Below are positions 16,101 through 23,960 of a DNA stretch of 55,217 nucleotides, one piece after another (positions within the stretch are counted from its first letter, which is position 1; every line of letters starts with the position of its first letter). The notes under the pieces were generated by a model. It worked only from the letters and a program-made list of their open reading frames with translations. It was not told where the DNA came from and made no database searches. The position numbers were made by a program, and so were the translations under genes. Origin of the DNA: Oscillospiraceae bacterium (GTDB taxonomy: Bacteria > Bacillota > Clostridia > Oscillospirales > Ruminococcaceae); assembly GCA_017848055.1 (NCBI GenBank), contig JAGALZ010000056.1, positions 1 through 55,217 on the forward strand. The letters are read 5' to 3'.

Positions 16101-16133
16101 AAAGGTGCAGCGTTCTTTCGTTGCACCTTTTTT
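16101..16133 (+). terminator. Terminator after the CE2-CE4 genes
   Basis: A stem AAAGGTGCA / TGCACCTTT with a short loop is followed by TTTTTT. Confidence 0.85.
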
Positions 16134-16187
16134 AATTTATATGTGCAGATTTTTTACAGTAAACACGAGGATTTGACATTTTTGCTG

Positions 16188-16217
16188 TTGACAACTAAAG
16201 AAATATAGTGATATACT
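16188..16217 (+). promoter_or_regulatory. Promoter of the CotH lipoprotein gene
   Basis: A consensus -35 TTGACA (16188-16193) and TATACT (16212-16217) are spaced by 18 bp, ~41 bp before the GTG start. Confidence 0.7.
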
Positions 16218-16258
16218 GTTGATGTAAGTATATGAAAATCCAAAGGGAGGAACCCGAC

Positions 16259-17986
16259 GTGAAAATCAAGCTTTTGTTTTTGTCGCTTGTTGCCGTTGCG
16301 GCAATGTCGCTCAGCGCCTGCTCGAATACAGATTCAAGCTCTGACGTAAGCATTCCCGACAGCAGTAATGCAGAATCCATAATAACGACTACTACCACCA
16401 CAACAACTACTACAACTACCCCGAAGCCGGAAGAAACTCCTACCGAAACTACTACCACAACAGAAGCTTCGCAGTCGGAGCAGACATCGGTTACAACAAC
16501 TACCACAACCCCTGAAACCACCACTACAACAAAAACTTCCGAGGAAACAAAGAAAACTACTACAACAACCACCAAAAAGCCGACTACCACAACTAAGGTA
16601 ACTACAACCAAGAAGCCTACCACCACAACAACTACCACCACCGCAATCAAGGCTGACCCTATCTATGAGGAGTACGGCCACGATGGTGTAGCAATTGAAA
16701 AGTTCAAGACAAGAATTGATAAGAACACTCAGATTCCTGTTATCAATATCTCAACCAAGGACTCGAAGCAGATAGTGTCACTTGAGAATTATGTTGACTG
16801 TATCGTTGACGTTTTCAGCTGTGATGAGGAGTTTAAGATGTCCGCAACAAAGGCAGGAGTAAGAGTAAGAGGAAATTCCTCTGCATTCTACGGCGACGTT
16901 GCACAGATTCTCAAGAACCAGGTGCCTTACCGTATCAAGTTTGAGAAAAAGCAGAATATGCTCGGACTCAACGACGGAGCAAAGTGCAAGAGCTGGGTTC
17001 TTTTAAAATCCAACTGGAACGTTATCGCTGATTACCTCGCCTTCAAGCTGGGTGATAAGATTGTCGGAGAAACTAACTTCTGCTCTGATTGTACCTTTGT
17101 GCATGTGTATGTAAACAAGGCCTTCAAGGGAGTGTACCTGCTCTGTGAGCAGACCCAAGTTAACGAAAACCGTGTAGATGTGACAGAGCCTGAGTCTAAT
17201 TACAAGGGAACAGATATCGGCTATCTTGTTGAAATAGACAACTATGCCGAGGAGCCGTTCTTCGATGTCAACTATGCAAACGCAACAATGACAGATATCC
17301 AGGGAACTACAAGAAAGTTTGAAGCTGCACAGTACTCAATCAAGAGCGATATCTATTCTGATGCGCAGAAGCAGTTTATTTCAAAGTATATAAATGGCGT
17401 GTTTGAAATAATGTATGAGGCTTGTGAGAACGAGAATTACCTCACCTTTGACGAAAACTATAACCTCGTCAAGGCTCCGTACTCTAATGCAAAGGATACT
17501 ATTGCGGCAGTTGCAGATATCGACTCTATCGTAAACTCATATATACTCGAAGAAATCTGCTGTGACAATGACTGCGGAGAAGGAAGCTTCTTTATGTGCG
17601 TTGACTTCTCGAAGGACAGCAAGTATCAGAAGCTCACCTTCACAGCTCCTTGGGACTACAACTGGGGCTATGAAGACAGAGTAAAGGGTAAGTACCACGC
17701 AGCCGCATTCAATCAGTCAAGCTTTGTAAACCAGTACGGCGACAGAACAAATCCTTGGTTTGTGCTTCTTATGACAGAGGATTGGTTCCAAGACCTCGTA
17801 AAGGCAAGATGGAACGAGGTATACACAAGCAAGGGACTTATCGGTATTACAAAGGATGCCAAGGCTCTTTGCGAAACCTACTTTGATGACCTTTCCAAGA
17901 AGCAGGAGTACGCTCCGTACAGCGGAATGGACCTCGCAGACTGGGTTCTCGAAAGAATGAAGTGGCTCGATAAGCAGTGGGGCTAA
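16259..17986 (+). CDS. CotH-kinase-domain lipoprotein with long poly-Thr linker
   Basis: This ~575-residue lipoprotein has lipobox LSACS (~21) followed by about 90 residues dominated by Thr with Pro and Lys (nucleotides ~16384-16650). A CotH domain follows to the end. Typical CotH blocks are GVRVRGNSS, YRIKFEKKQN, WVLLKSNWN, GVYLLCEQ and FTAPWDYNWG. CotH proteins in Bacillus are spore-coat kinases. In Ruminococcus, CotH-like domains are found among cellulosomal and surface proteins with unclear activity. The GTG at 16259 is chosen because GGGAGG lies eight bases upstream; an ATG at 16232 is an alternative that adds nine charged residues. The gene sits next to the esterases but has its own promoter and terminator. 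Confidence 0.85.
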   Translation: MKIKLLFLSLVAVAAMSLSACSNTDSSSDVSIPDSSNAESIITTTTTTTTTTTTPKPEETPTETTTTTEASQSEQTSVTTTTTTPETTTTTKTSEETKKTTTTTTKKPTTTTKVTTTKKPTTTTTTTTAIKADPIYEEYGHDGVAIEKFKTRIDKNTQIPVINISTKDSKQIVSLENYVDCIVDVFSCDEEFKMSATKAGVRVRGNSSAFYGDVAQILKNQVPYRIKFEKKQNMLGLNDGAKCKSWVLLKSNWNVIADYLAFKLGDKIVGETNFCSDCTFVHVYVNKAFKGVYLLCEQTQVNENRVDVTEPESNYKGTDIGYLVEIDNYAEEPFFDVNYANATMTDIQGTTRKFEAAQYSIKSDIYSDAQKQFISKYINGVFEIMYEACENENYLTFDENYNLVKAPYSNAKDTIAAVADIDSIVNSYILEEICCDNDCGEGSFFMCVDFSKDSKYQKLTFTAPWDYNWGYEDRVKGKYHAAAFNQSSFVNQYGDRTNPWFVLLMTEDWFQDLVKARWNEVYTSKGLIGITKDAKALCETYFDDLSKKQEYAPYSGMDLADWVLERMKWLDKQWG

Positions 17987-18000
17987 ATATAATAGTAATG

Positions 18001-18030
18001 GACACCGGCAGAAATGCCGGTGTCTTTTTT
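18001..18030 (+). terminator. Terminator after the CotH gene
   Basis: A perfect 10-bp stem GACACCGGCA with a GAAA tetraloop is followed by seven T. Confidence 0.92.
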
Positions 18031-18067
18031 ATGACATTTGTCATATTAAAGTTGTGATTTTTTTCAC

Positions 18068-18096
18068 TTACAAAAACGTTTAAGCGGTGCTATAAT
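18068..18096 (+). promoter_or_regulatory. Promoter of the first ABC-2 exporter operon
   Basis: TTACAA (18068-18073) and TATAAT (18091-18096) are 17 bp apart; the ABC gene starts 32 bp downstream. Confidence 0.65.
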
Positions 18097-18127
18097 GAGA
18101 GCATAGAAAAATTGGAGGGAAAACAAT

Positions 18128-19075
18128 ATGAGTACACCCGTTGTTAAAATCGAAAACCTTGTAAAAAGATATAAGGAGCTTATCGCCCTTGACCACTTCA
18201 GCCTTGAAATAGAAGAAGGCGAAATCTTCGGACTTTTAGGCCCTAACGGCTCAGGCAAGACAACTACTATAAACTGCATGCTTTCACTTCTTTCATACGA
18301 TAAGGGTGAGGTCGAGATTTTCGGAAAGAAAATGTCGCCAGATAACTACGAGGTGAAAAAGGATATCGGCGTTGTAATGCAGAATGTCGCAGTGTTTGAC
18401 GAGCTTACAGTGTATGAAAATATCGACTACTTCTGCGGACTTTATATAACCGACAAGGAGAAAAGAGCAAAGCTTGTTGAGGAAGCAATCGAGTTTGTAG
18501 GACTTGAGGACTTCAAGAAGTTCTATCCTAAAAAGCTTTCAGGCGGTCTCTTGAGAAGACTCAACATCGCCTGCGGAATTGCACACAAGCCAAGACTCAT
18601 CATCTTCGACGAACCGACAGTTGCAGTTGACCCACAGAGCAGAAACAAGATTTTAGAGGGTATCGAAAGACTCAACCGTGAAGGTGCAACAGTAATCTAC
18701 ACCTCGCACTATATGGAAGAGGTAGAGCAGATTTGCACAAGAATCGCTATTATGGATAAGGGCAAGTCAAGAGCAATCGGCACCAAGGACGAGCTCAAGA
18801 AGCTTATCCGTAACACCGAAACAATTTCGATAGAAGTTGCAAAACCGTCAGATGATGATATGAAGGAAATCTCTTCGCTCCCGCACGTTTACGAAACAGC
18901 ATATGAGAACTCAAAGCTTGTTGTCAGATACAGCGGCGGAAAGCATAACCTTATCAGACTTATGAATCTTCTTTCAGACAAGCAGTACAATATGGGAAGA
19001 GTTTACTCAGAGATTCCTACACTCAACGACGTGTTCCTTGAGATAACAGGAACAGCACTCAGAGACAGCGAATAA
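18128..19075 (+). CDS. ABC-2 exporter ATP-binding protein
   Basis: This is a 315-residue ATPase. Walker A is GPNGSGKTT (~37-45), the Q-loop is near VVMQN, the signature is the variant LSGGLLRR, Walker B is LIIFDEPT, and the H-loop is TSHYMEE. A C-terminal extension (~235-315) is typical of drug or lipid exporters of the CcmA/DrrA type. It drives the two membrane proteins encoded directly downstream. The substrate is unknown. GGAGGG precedes the start, and the downstream gene follows by about 12 bp. Confidence 0.9.
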   Translation: MSTPVVKIENLVKRYKELIALDHFSLEIEEGEIFGLLGPNGSGKTTTINCMLSLLSYDKGEVEIFGKKMSPDNYEVKKDIGVVMQNVAVFDELTVYENIDYFCGLYITDKEKRAKLVEEAIEFVGLEDFKKFYPKKLSGGLLRRLNIACGIAHKPRLIIFDEPTVAVDPQSRNKILEGIERLNREGATVIYTSHYMEEVEQICTRIAIMDKGKSRAIGTKDELKKLIRNTETISIEVAKPSDDDMKEISSLPHVYETAYENSKLVVRYSGGKHNLIRLMNLLSDKQYNMGRVYSEIPTLNDVFLEITGTALRDSE

Positions 19076-19087
19076 CGGAGGATGAAT

Positions 19088-20227
19088 ATGTTTTTTCATA
19101 AGTATAAATACGGCCTTCTCCAGACGATAAGAAATAAAGAGCTTACCTTCTGGGCACTCGGCTTCACAATAATTCTCGGTACGCTTTTCTATGCTGCATT
19201 CGGAAATGTCTATGAGAATGATGATATTTTCGAGGCAATTCCCGTAGCTGTAGTTGAAAACGTCGGGGACGACGGCTTTATGCAGCTTCTCACAGAGCTT
19301 TCACAGGGCGAGGATAAAATGCTCGTTGTGAATAAAACCGACAGGGAAAAGGCAGAGGAACTGCTCGGTAACGGCGATGTCGAGGCAATAATAACTGTCG
19401 ATGAAAGCATCGCTCTTTCAATCAACTCAACCTCGGACAGCATAAGCGTCAGCATCGTAGGCTCAATTGTAAATGAGTACAACACAAAGTCTGCACTCTT
19501 TGAGGAAATCGCAAAGACAAATCCCGAAAAGCTCCCTCAGGCAATCGAGGCTATGAACGTAAACATCGACAACGTAATAAAGGAGCATAAGCTCACAGAT
19601 GCGCCGATGAATCCGTACACAGACTATTTCTACAACCTCATCGCAATGGGTATTCTGTTCGGTTCAACCTTCGGTATGACTATCGCAATCAATTCTCAGG
19701 GCAACCTCTCGGCAATCGCCGCAAGAAAGTGCGTGTCACCTGCGAAAAAGTCGATGTCAGCCATTGCAGATATCTTAGCAGCAGTAACAATTGTGTTCGC
19801 TTGCTCGGTAATTACAATACTCTATGTAAAGTATGTGCTCGGCGTAGAGCTTGGCGACAGACTCGGAATGTATATCTTAACAGCACTTTTCGGAAGCATT
19901 ATGAGCGTTTCACTCGGCTATGCAGTGGGCTCTGTCGGTTCAATAGGCGAAAAGGCAAAGGGAGCAATCCTTCTTACTGTCACACTTCTGGGCGGTTTCT
20001 TAAGCGGACTTATGTCACACGGTATGAGACAGATTGTTGAATCAAAAGTACCGTTTATAAACAGAGTAAACCCTGCAGCGATTCTCACAGACGCATTTTT
20101 CTCACTGACCGTTTACCCGCATTACGACAGATATATAAGAAGCATCATCGGTATGGCAGTAATTACTGTTATCTGCACAGTTGCAGGAATCATTATGACA
20201 AGGAGGAAGAAGTATGCAAGCCTTTAA
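19088..20227 (+). CDS. ABC-2 type permease (subunit 1)
   Basis: This ~379-residue membrane protein has one N-terminal helix (~15-35), a large extracytoplasmic loop, and then five C-terminal helices from ~175, the usual ABC-2 plan. It contains ANSQGNLSAIAARK-like conserved text after the second helix. The ATG at 19088 is preferred because CGGAGG lies six bases upstream, whereas an ATG at 19082 would directly abut it. The gene overlaps the next permease gene by 14 bp, so the two are translationally coupled and probably form a heterodimer. Confidence 0.85.
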   Translation: MFFHKYKYGLLQTIRNKELTFWALGFTIILGTLFYAAFGNVYENDDIFEAIPVAVVENVGDDGFMQLLTELSQGEDKMLVVNKTDREKAEELLGNGDVEAIITVDESIALSINSTSDSISVSIVGSIVNEYNTKSALFEEIAKTNPEKLPQAIEAMNVNIDNVIKEHKLTDAPMNPYTDYFYNLIAMGILFGSTFGMTIAINSQGNLSAIAARKCVSPAKKSMSAIADILAAVTIVFACSVITILYVKYVLGVELGDRLGMYILTALFGSIMSVSLGYAVGSVGSIGEKAKGAILLTVTLLGGFLSGLMSHGMRQIVESKVPFINRVNPAAILTDAFFSLTVYPHYDRYIRSIIGMAVITVICTVAGIIMTRRKKYASL

Positions 20228-21362
20228 TCTGGCATTCAAGATACTTAAGAAGAATCTCGGTGCAGTTTGTATGTACTTCGGAATCTTCTTTACAATGGTT
20301 ATTCTTATGACAAAGTTCAACCCGACAGATGCATTTACTACAACAAAGCTCACAATCGCAGTCAGAGACCTTGACAACACAACCGCTTCTCAGATGCTCG
20401 TTGAGTGGATTGGCGAAAACCACGACGTAGCTGAGGCAGATTTTGACAACGAGGACGAAATGCTCGCCAGCCTCTATTACAAAGAATATGACTACGCTAT
20501 CACTATCGACAAGGGCTTTTCCGAAAAGCTCGCAAACGGCGAAACCGACGGACTCTTTACAGTATCCACTTCGCCGGTAAGCTACACAACAGCCTTCTTC
20601 GATTCACAGCTCAGCTCATTTGTTTCAAACGTAAACTGCTATGTGGCAGGCGGCTTTGATGTAGATGAGGCAGTGTCAAAGACTGCTCAGAGCGTAACAG
20701 CCGCTGCTGATATCAACAGTCTCGACGGCAACGAGGAAAGTCCTGACGCTTTCGAGTATTACAGATTCTTAGGATTTGTCCTTGTAGTAATAATGATATC
20801 CGCACTCTCCGCTGTCCTTATGACAATGTTCAAGAAGGAGGTTCTCGCAAGAACCTACTGCAGTACAGTTTCAGATACAAAGTACGTTATGCAGGTTATC
20901 CTTGCCTGCTCAGTGATAGCCCTTGGAATCTGGCTGTTCATCGTTGCTGTTTCTATGGTGTTTGACCCTCAGACAGTATTCAGCAGGACAGGTGTACTCA
21001 TTATCATCAACAGCTTTGTTTATATGATAATCACAGTTGAAATCTCAGTCGTTATCGCCCTGCTCGTCAAGAACCGCTCCGCTGTCGATATGTGCTCCAA
21101 TGTAATCGGCCTTGGTATGGGGTTCCTCTGCGGAGTGTTCGTTCCTTCCTTTATGATGGATGAATCCGTCCTTATGGTCGGAAAATTCTTACCGGCATTC
21201 TGGTATAACCGTGCCCTCGAAATCGCAACTTCAAGCTATGAGCAGATTTATAACGCAAAGGACTTCGCAACCTGCATAGGCGTCCAGCTCCTTTTTATAG
21301 TAACTCTTATGGCAGCAATCTTAGTTGTTATCCGCTCCAAAAGACAGCAGAAAAGCCTGTAA
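20214..21362 (+). CDS. ABC-2 type permease (subunit 2)
   Basis: This 382-residue membrane protein has the same architecture as its upstream neighbour: an N-terminal helix (~15-35), an outer loop of ~140 residues and a block of five helices from ~185. Its start lies inside the end of the previous gene, with AGGAGG just upstream. Together with the ATPase at 18128 the pair forms a complete heterodimeric ABC-2 exporter. No resistance or biosynthesis gene adjoins it, so the substrate is unassigned. Confidence 0.85.
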   Translation: MQAFNLAFKILKKNLGAVCMYFGIFFTMVILMTKFNPTDAFTTTKLTIAVRDLDNTTASQMLVEWIGENHDVAEADFDNEDEMLASLYYKEYDYAITIDKGFSEKLANGETDGLFTVSTSPVSYTTAFFDSQLSSFVSNVNCYVAGGFDVDEAVSKTAQSVTAAADINSLDGNEESPDAFEYYRFLGFVLVVIMISALSAVLMTMFKKEVLARTYCSTVSDTKYVMQVILACSVIALGIWLFIVAVSMVFDPQTVFSRTGVLIIINSFVYMIITVEISVVIALLVKNRSAVDMCSNVIGLGMGFLCGVFVPSFMMDESVLMVGKFLPAFWYNRALEIATSSYEQIYNAKDFATCIGVQLLFIVTLMAAILVVIRSKRQQKSL

Positions 21363-21372
21363 TCATGTTGTT

Positions 21373-21577
21373 GAGGAAAACCCTTTTGAAAAATCGGTTA
21401 TTCCTCAAACTCCTTTCCTAAAACTTTTGTAATTTAATTTCAGCCCCATAGGGTACTAATCAAAGAGAAGTTTCTAAAATTCTCGTGATTGTGATAGGTA
21501 CCCTATGGGGCTGAAATCATATAAAAGTCTTTGTAAGGGGGCTCGGGGGATAAACTTTCTTCAGAAAGGTTTCCCCC
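21373..21577. repeat. Three-hairpin palindromic repeat element, copy 1
   Basis: The ~205-bp element lies in the 518-bp gap between two ABC operons. A left hairpin GAGGAA...TTCCTC (21373-21406) is followed by a central perfect 20-bp inverted repeat (21437-21456 with 21498-21517, beginning ATTTCAGCCCC). A right hairpin GGGGGA...TCCCCC lies at 21545-21577. Inside the central repeat is a further stem AATCA/TGATT plus GAGAA/TTCTC. A second copy in inverted orientation is at 46681-46883. There is no coding potential. It may be a miniature mobile or REP-like element, or a structured RNA/terminator module. Confidence 0.85.
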
Positions 21578-21646
21578 GAAAACATACATAAACAGCGGTG
21601 TTGAGGGGTGGACTGTAATTTTCCAAAAAAATTTTTAAAAAAGGGG

Positions 21647-21675
21647 TTGACAAGTGTGTATATAGGTGATATACT
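21647..21675 (+). promoter_or_regulatory. Distal promoter of the second ABC-2 operon, overlapped by palindromes
   Basis: A consensus TTGACA (21647-21652) and TATACT (21670-21675) have 17-bp spacing. GTGTATAT (21656-21663) in the spacer is mirrored by ATATACAC (21687-21694), and a 12-bp palindrome CTGTATATACAG (21674-21685) covers the start site. The leader to the gene is ~200 nt. Confidence 0.7.
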
Positions 21676-21812
21676 GTATATACAGCATATACACAGTAGC
21701 ACAACTCAAACTACGCTAAAGTAAATCGTATTGACGTTTTGCATAATACTGATTCCCGGTGAAGCGTGATTTTAACATAATCGCTGAATCGAAGAGCAAA
21801 ATTGTCAAAAAG

Positions 21813-21841
21813 GTTGAAAACGGCTGTGCAGTGTGTTAAAA
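21813..21841 (+). promoter_or_regulatory. Possible proximal promoter of the second ABC-2 operon
   Basis: TTGAAA (21813-21818) and TAAAAT (21836-21841) are 17 bp apart, 39 bp before the ATG. It is weaker than the distal promoter. Confidence 0.4.
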
Positions 21842-21880
21842 TGTTAAAGTATCCTAATAAAATTTTGAGGGGGAAATATA

Positions 21881-22633
21881 ATGGCTAAGGTTCTTGAAGT
21901 AAAAGAACTTTCAAAGCAGTACAAAAAAGGCGTGTATGCAGCCGAGAAGGTAAGCTTTGATATCGAAGAAGGGGAAATCTTTGCACTCATCGGTCCTAAC
22001 GGTGCAGGCAAGACAACAACAATCAGAATGATATCTACACTTCTTAAGGCAACAGAGGGCGATGCTGTAGTCGCAGGGCACAGCATTCTCACAGACCCTA
22101 AGGGCGTAAGAGAGTGTATTACATATCTTCCTGACGAGGCAGGTGCCTACAAGACAATGACAGGTACACAGTACCTTGAATTTATGGCAGGTATTTTTGC
22201 ACCTGACAAGAACGCCGCAAAGGAATATGTAAAGAACGCAACTGAGATGTGCGGACTCGGCGACAGACTTTCCGATAAGATTGGCAGCTATTCAAGAGGT
22301 ATGATAAGAAAGCTCCTTCTTTCAAGAGCTGTAATGTCAAGACCGAAGCTTGCAATCTTAGACGAGCCTACAAGCGGACTTGATATAATCAATGCACTTG
22401 AAATCAGAAGAATGATTAAAGACCTTGCCGCAAAGTATGGTATGAGCTTTCTGCTCAGCTCCCACAATATGCTTGAGATTGAGTTTGTAAGCGACAGAGT
22501 GGGAATTATCGCAAAGGGACATCTTCTTGAGCTCGGAAAGCCAAACGAGCTTAAGGTAAAGCACAACGTTGGCAATCTTGAAGAAGTATTTGAAAGGGTG
22601 GTGAAGAGCAATGAAATTTCTGACCTTGCTTAA
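21881..22633 (+). CDS. ABC-2 exporter ATP-binding protein (NatA-like)
   Basis: This 250-residue ATPase has Walker A GPNGAGKTTT (~38-47), the signature variant YSRGMIRK in place of LSGGQ, Walker B LAILDEPTSGLD and the H-loop SSHNM. The YSxGM signature and the downstream NatB-like permease resemble NatA of the NatAB Na+ exporter family. The pairing with NatB is inferred from layout, and the substrate is not proven. It overlaps the permease gene by 23 bp. The start has a GAGGGGG site. Confidence 0.87.
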   Translation: MAKVLEVKELSKQYKKGVYAAEKVSFDIEEGEIFALIGPNGAGKTTTIRMISTLLKATEGDAVVAGHSILTDPKGVRECITYLPDEAGAYKTMTGTQYLEFMAGIFAPDKNAAKEYVKNATEMCGLGDRLSDKIGSYSRGMIRKLLLSRAVMSRPKLAILDEPTSGLDIINALEIRRMIKDLAAKYGMSFLLSSHNMLEIEFVSDRVGIIAKGHLLELGKPNELKVKHNVGNLEEVFERVVKSNEISDLA

Positions 22634-23945
22634 GAAGGAGCTTCGTGAGCTTCTTACCTTCACAACACTTTTGACACTCGTCGGCTCAATGGTGCTTCTT
22701 ATTGCACTCGGCGGAGTAATGGACACAGCCATGGAAGAAGCAATTGACTCCAAGGGCGAAATCAATATCTGCGACCGTGACAACAGCGAGTTTTCCAAGG
22801 CTGTAATCGAGTCACTCAAGGTAGCTGAATATGACGTAAAAATCGTTGAGCTTAAAGACGGCGACTATGCACCTCAGCTCGAAGAGCTTGAAATCGGTTC
22901 TGTTGTAATTATCCCTGATAACTTCTCCGAGAGCCTTGAGAACGTCCTCGCAGGCACACTCAACAGCGAAGGAAAAATTGATCCGGTTGACGTTGAGTAC
23001 GTTTCAAAGATGACATCTCTTTCCGCAATGAGCAATGTTGACTCAGGCTCACAGATGGCACTTTCAGCTATCGAAGCTGCTGTAAAGTCAGTTGTGTACG
23101 CAAACAAGAATATGTCAATGGCTGAAATCGAGCTTATCGAAGCTCCCGTAAACCTCGTTGAAACAACAGTAGTAGGAGATAAGCAGGCTGAGGCTTCCTC
23201 AATGCTCCTTTCTTCCTACAGCATGATGACAGGTATGGTAGTACCTATCGTAATCTTTGTACTTATCATATATTCATCACAGATGATTATGAACGCAATC
23301 GCTACCGAGAAGATTGACAAGACACTCGAAACACTCCTCACAGCACCTGTTTCAAGACTTTCAGTGCTTATGGCAAAGATGGTTGCAGCAACAATCGTTT
23401 CCGCACTCTTCGCAGTTGCATTTATGATAGGCTTTGACAGAATGATGGGCGGTATGACAGGTATGGTTTCCGGCGAAATCGACTCTGCTGTTATCAGCGA
23501 GCTCGGACTTAATATGTCAACAGGCGCTTACGTTCTCCTCGGAATTCAGATGTTCCTCTCACTGCTTATCACACTTGCAGTTTCACTTATCCTCGGCGCA
23601 CTTGCAAAGGACGCAAAGTCCTCGCAGACACTTATGCTCCCTATCATGGGTATGGCAATGGTTCCATATATGCTCTCAATGTTTGTAAGCATCAACGATA
23701 TGGGCGCAGCAAAGTGGATTATGTATGCAATCCCATACACACATACATTTATGGCACAGGAAAATGTCATCTTCGGTAATATGCCACTTTACTTCGGCGG
23801 ACTTATCTACCAGGTAATTCTTCTTGTAATCTGTATGACAGTCGCTGTAAGACTGTTTATGTCCGATAAGCTTTTCACTATCACATTCAACTTCGGTCAG
23901 AAGAAAAGCAAGTACGCAAAGAAGAAGTCATTATTTTCTAAGTAA
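22611..23945 (+). CDS. ABC-2 type permease (NatB-like)
   Basis: This 444-residue membrane protein has an N-terminal helix (~20-38), a large outer loop (~40-195), then six hydrophobic segments to ~425. Conserved text after the second helix, IATEKIDKTLETLLTAPVSR, is the ABC-2/NatB signature region. It begins inside the end of the ATPase gene, so the two are translationally coupled, and it is followed 15 bp later by a TraB/GumN lipoprotein gene. It is probably a homodimeric exporter with the NatA-like ATPase. Confidence 0.85.
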   Translation: MKFLTLLKKELRELLTFTTLLTLVGSMVLLIALGGVMDTAMEEAIDSKGEINICDRDNSEFSKAVIESLKVAEYDVKIVELKDGDYAPQLEELEIGSVVIIPDNFSESLENVLAGTLNSEGKIDPVDVEYVSKMTSLSAMSNVDSGSQMALSAIEAAVKSVVYANKNMSMAEIELIEAPVNLVETTVVGDKQAEASSMLLSSYSMMTGMVVPIVIFVLIIYSSQMIMNAIATEKIDKTLETLLTAPVSRLSVLMAKMVAATIVSALFAVAFMIGFDRMMGGMTGMVSGEIDSAVISELGLNMSTGAYVLLGIQMFLSLLITLAVSLILGALAKDAKSSQTLMLPIMGMAMVPYMLSMFVSINDMGAAKWIMYAIPYTHTFMAQENVIFGNMPLYFGGLIYQVILLVICMTVAVRLFMSDKLFTITFNFGQKKSKYAKKKSLFSK

Positions 23946-23960
23946 AGGAGAAAACCACTG

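Noticed and set aside
16195..16650. Val/Gly/Cys-rich antisense frames opposite the CotH linker, with similar Val-rich frames opposite other Thr linkers
   Set aside because: They are mirror images of ACN threonine repeats, lack ribosome sites and end at the real gene's edges.
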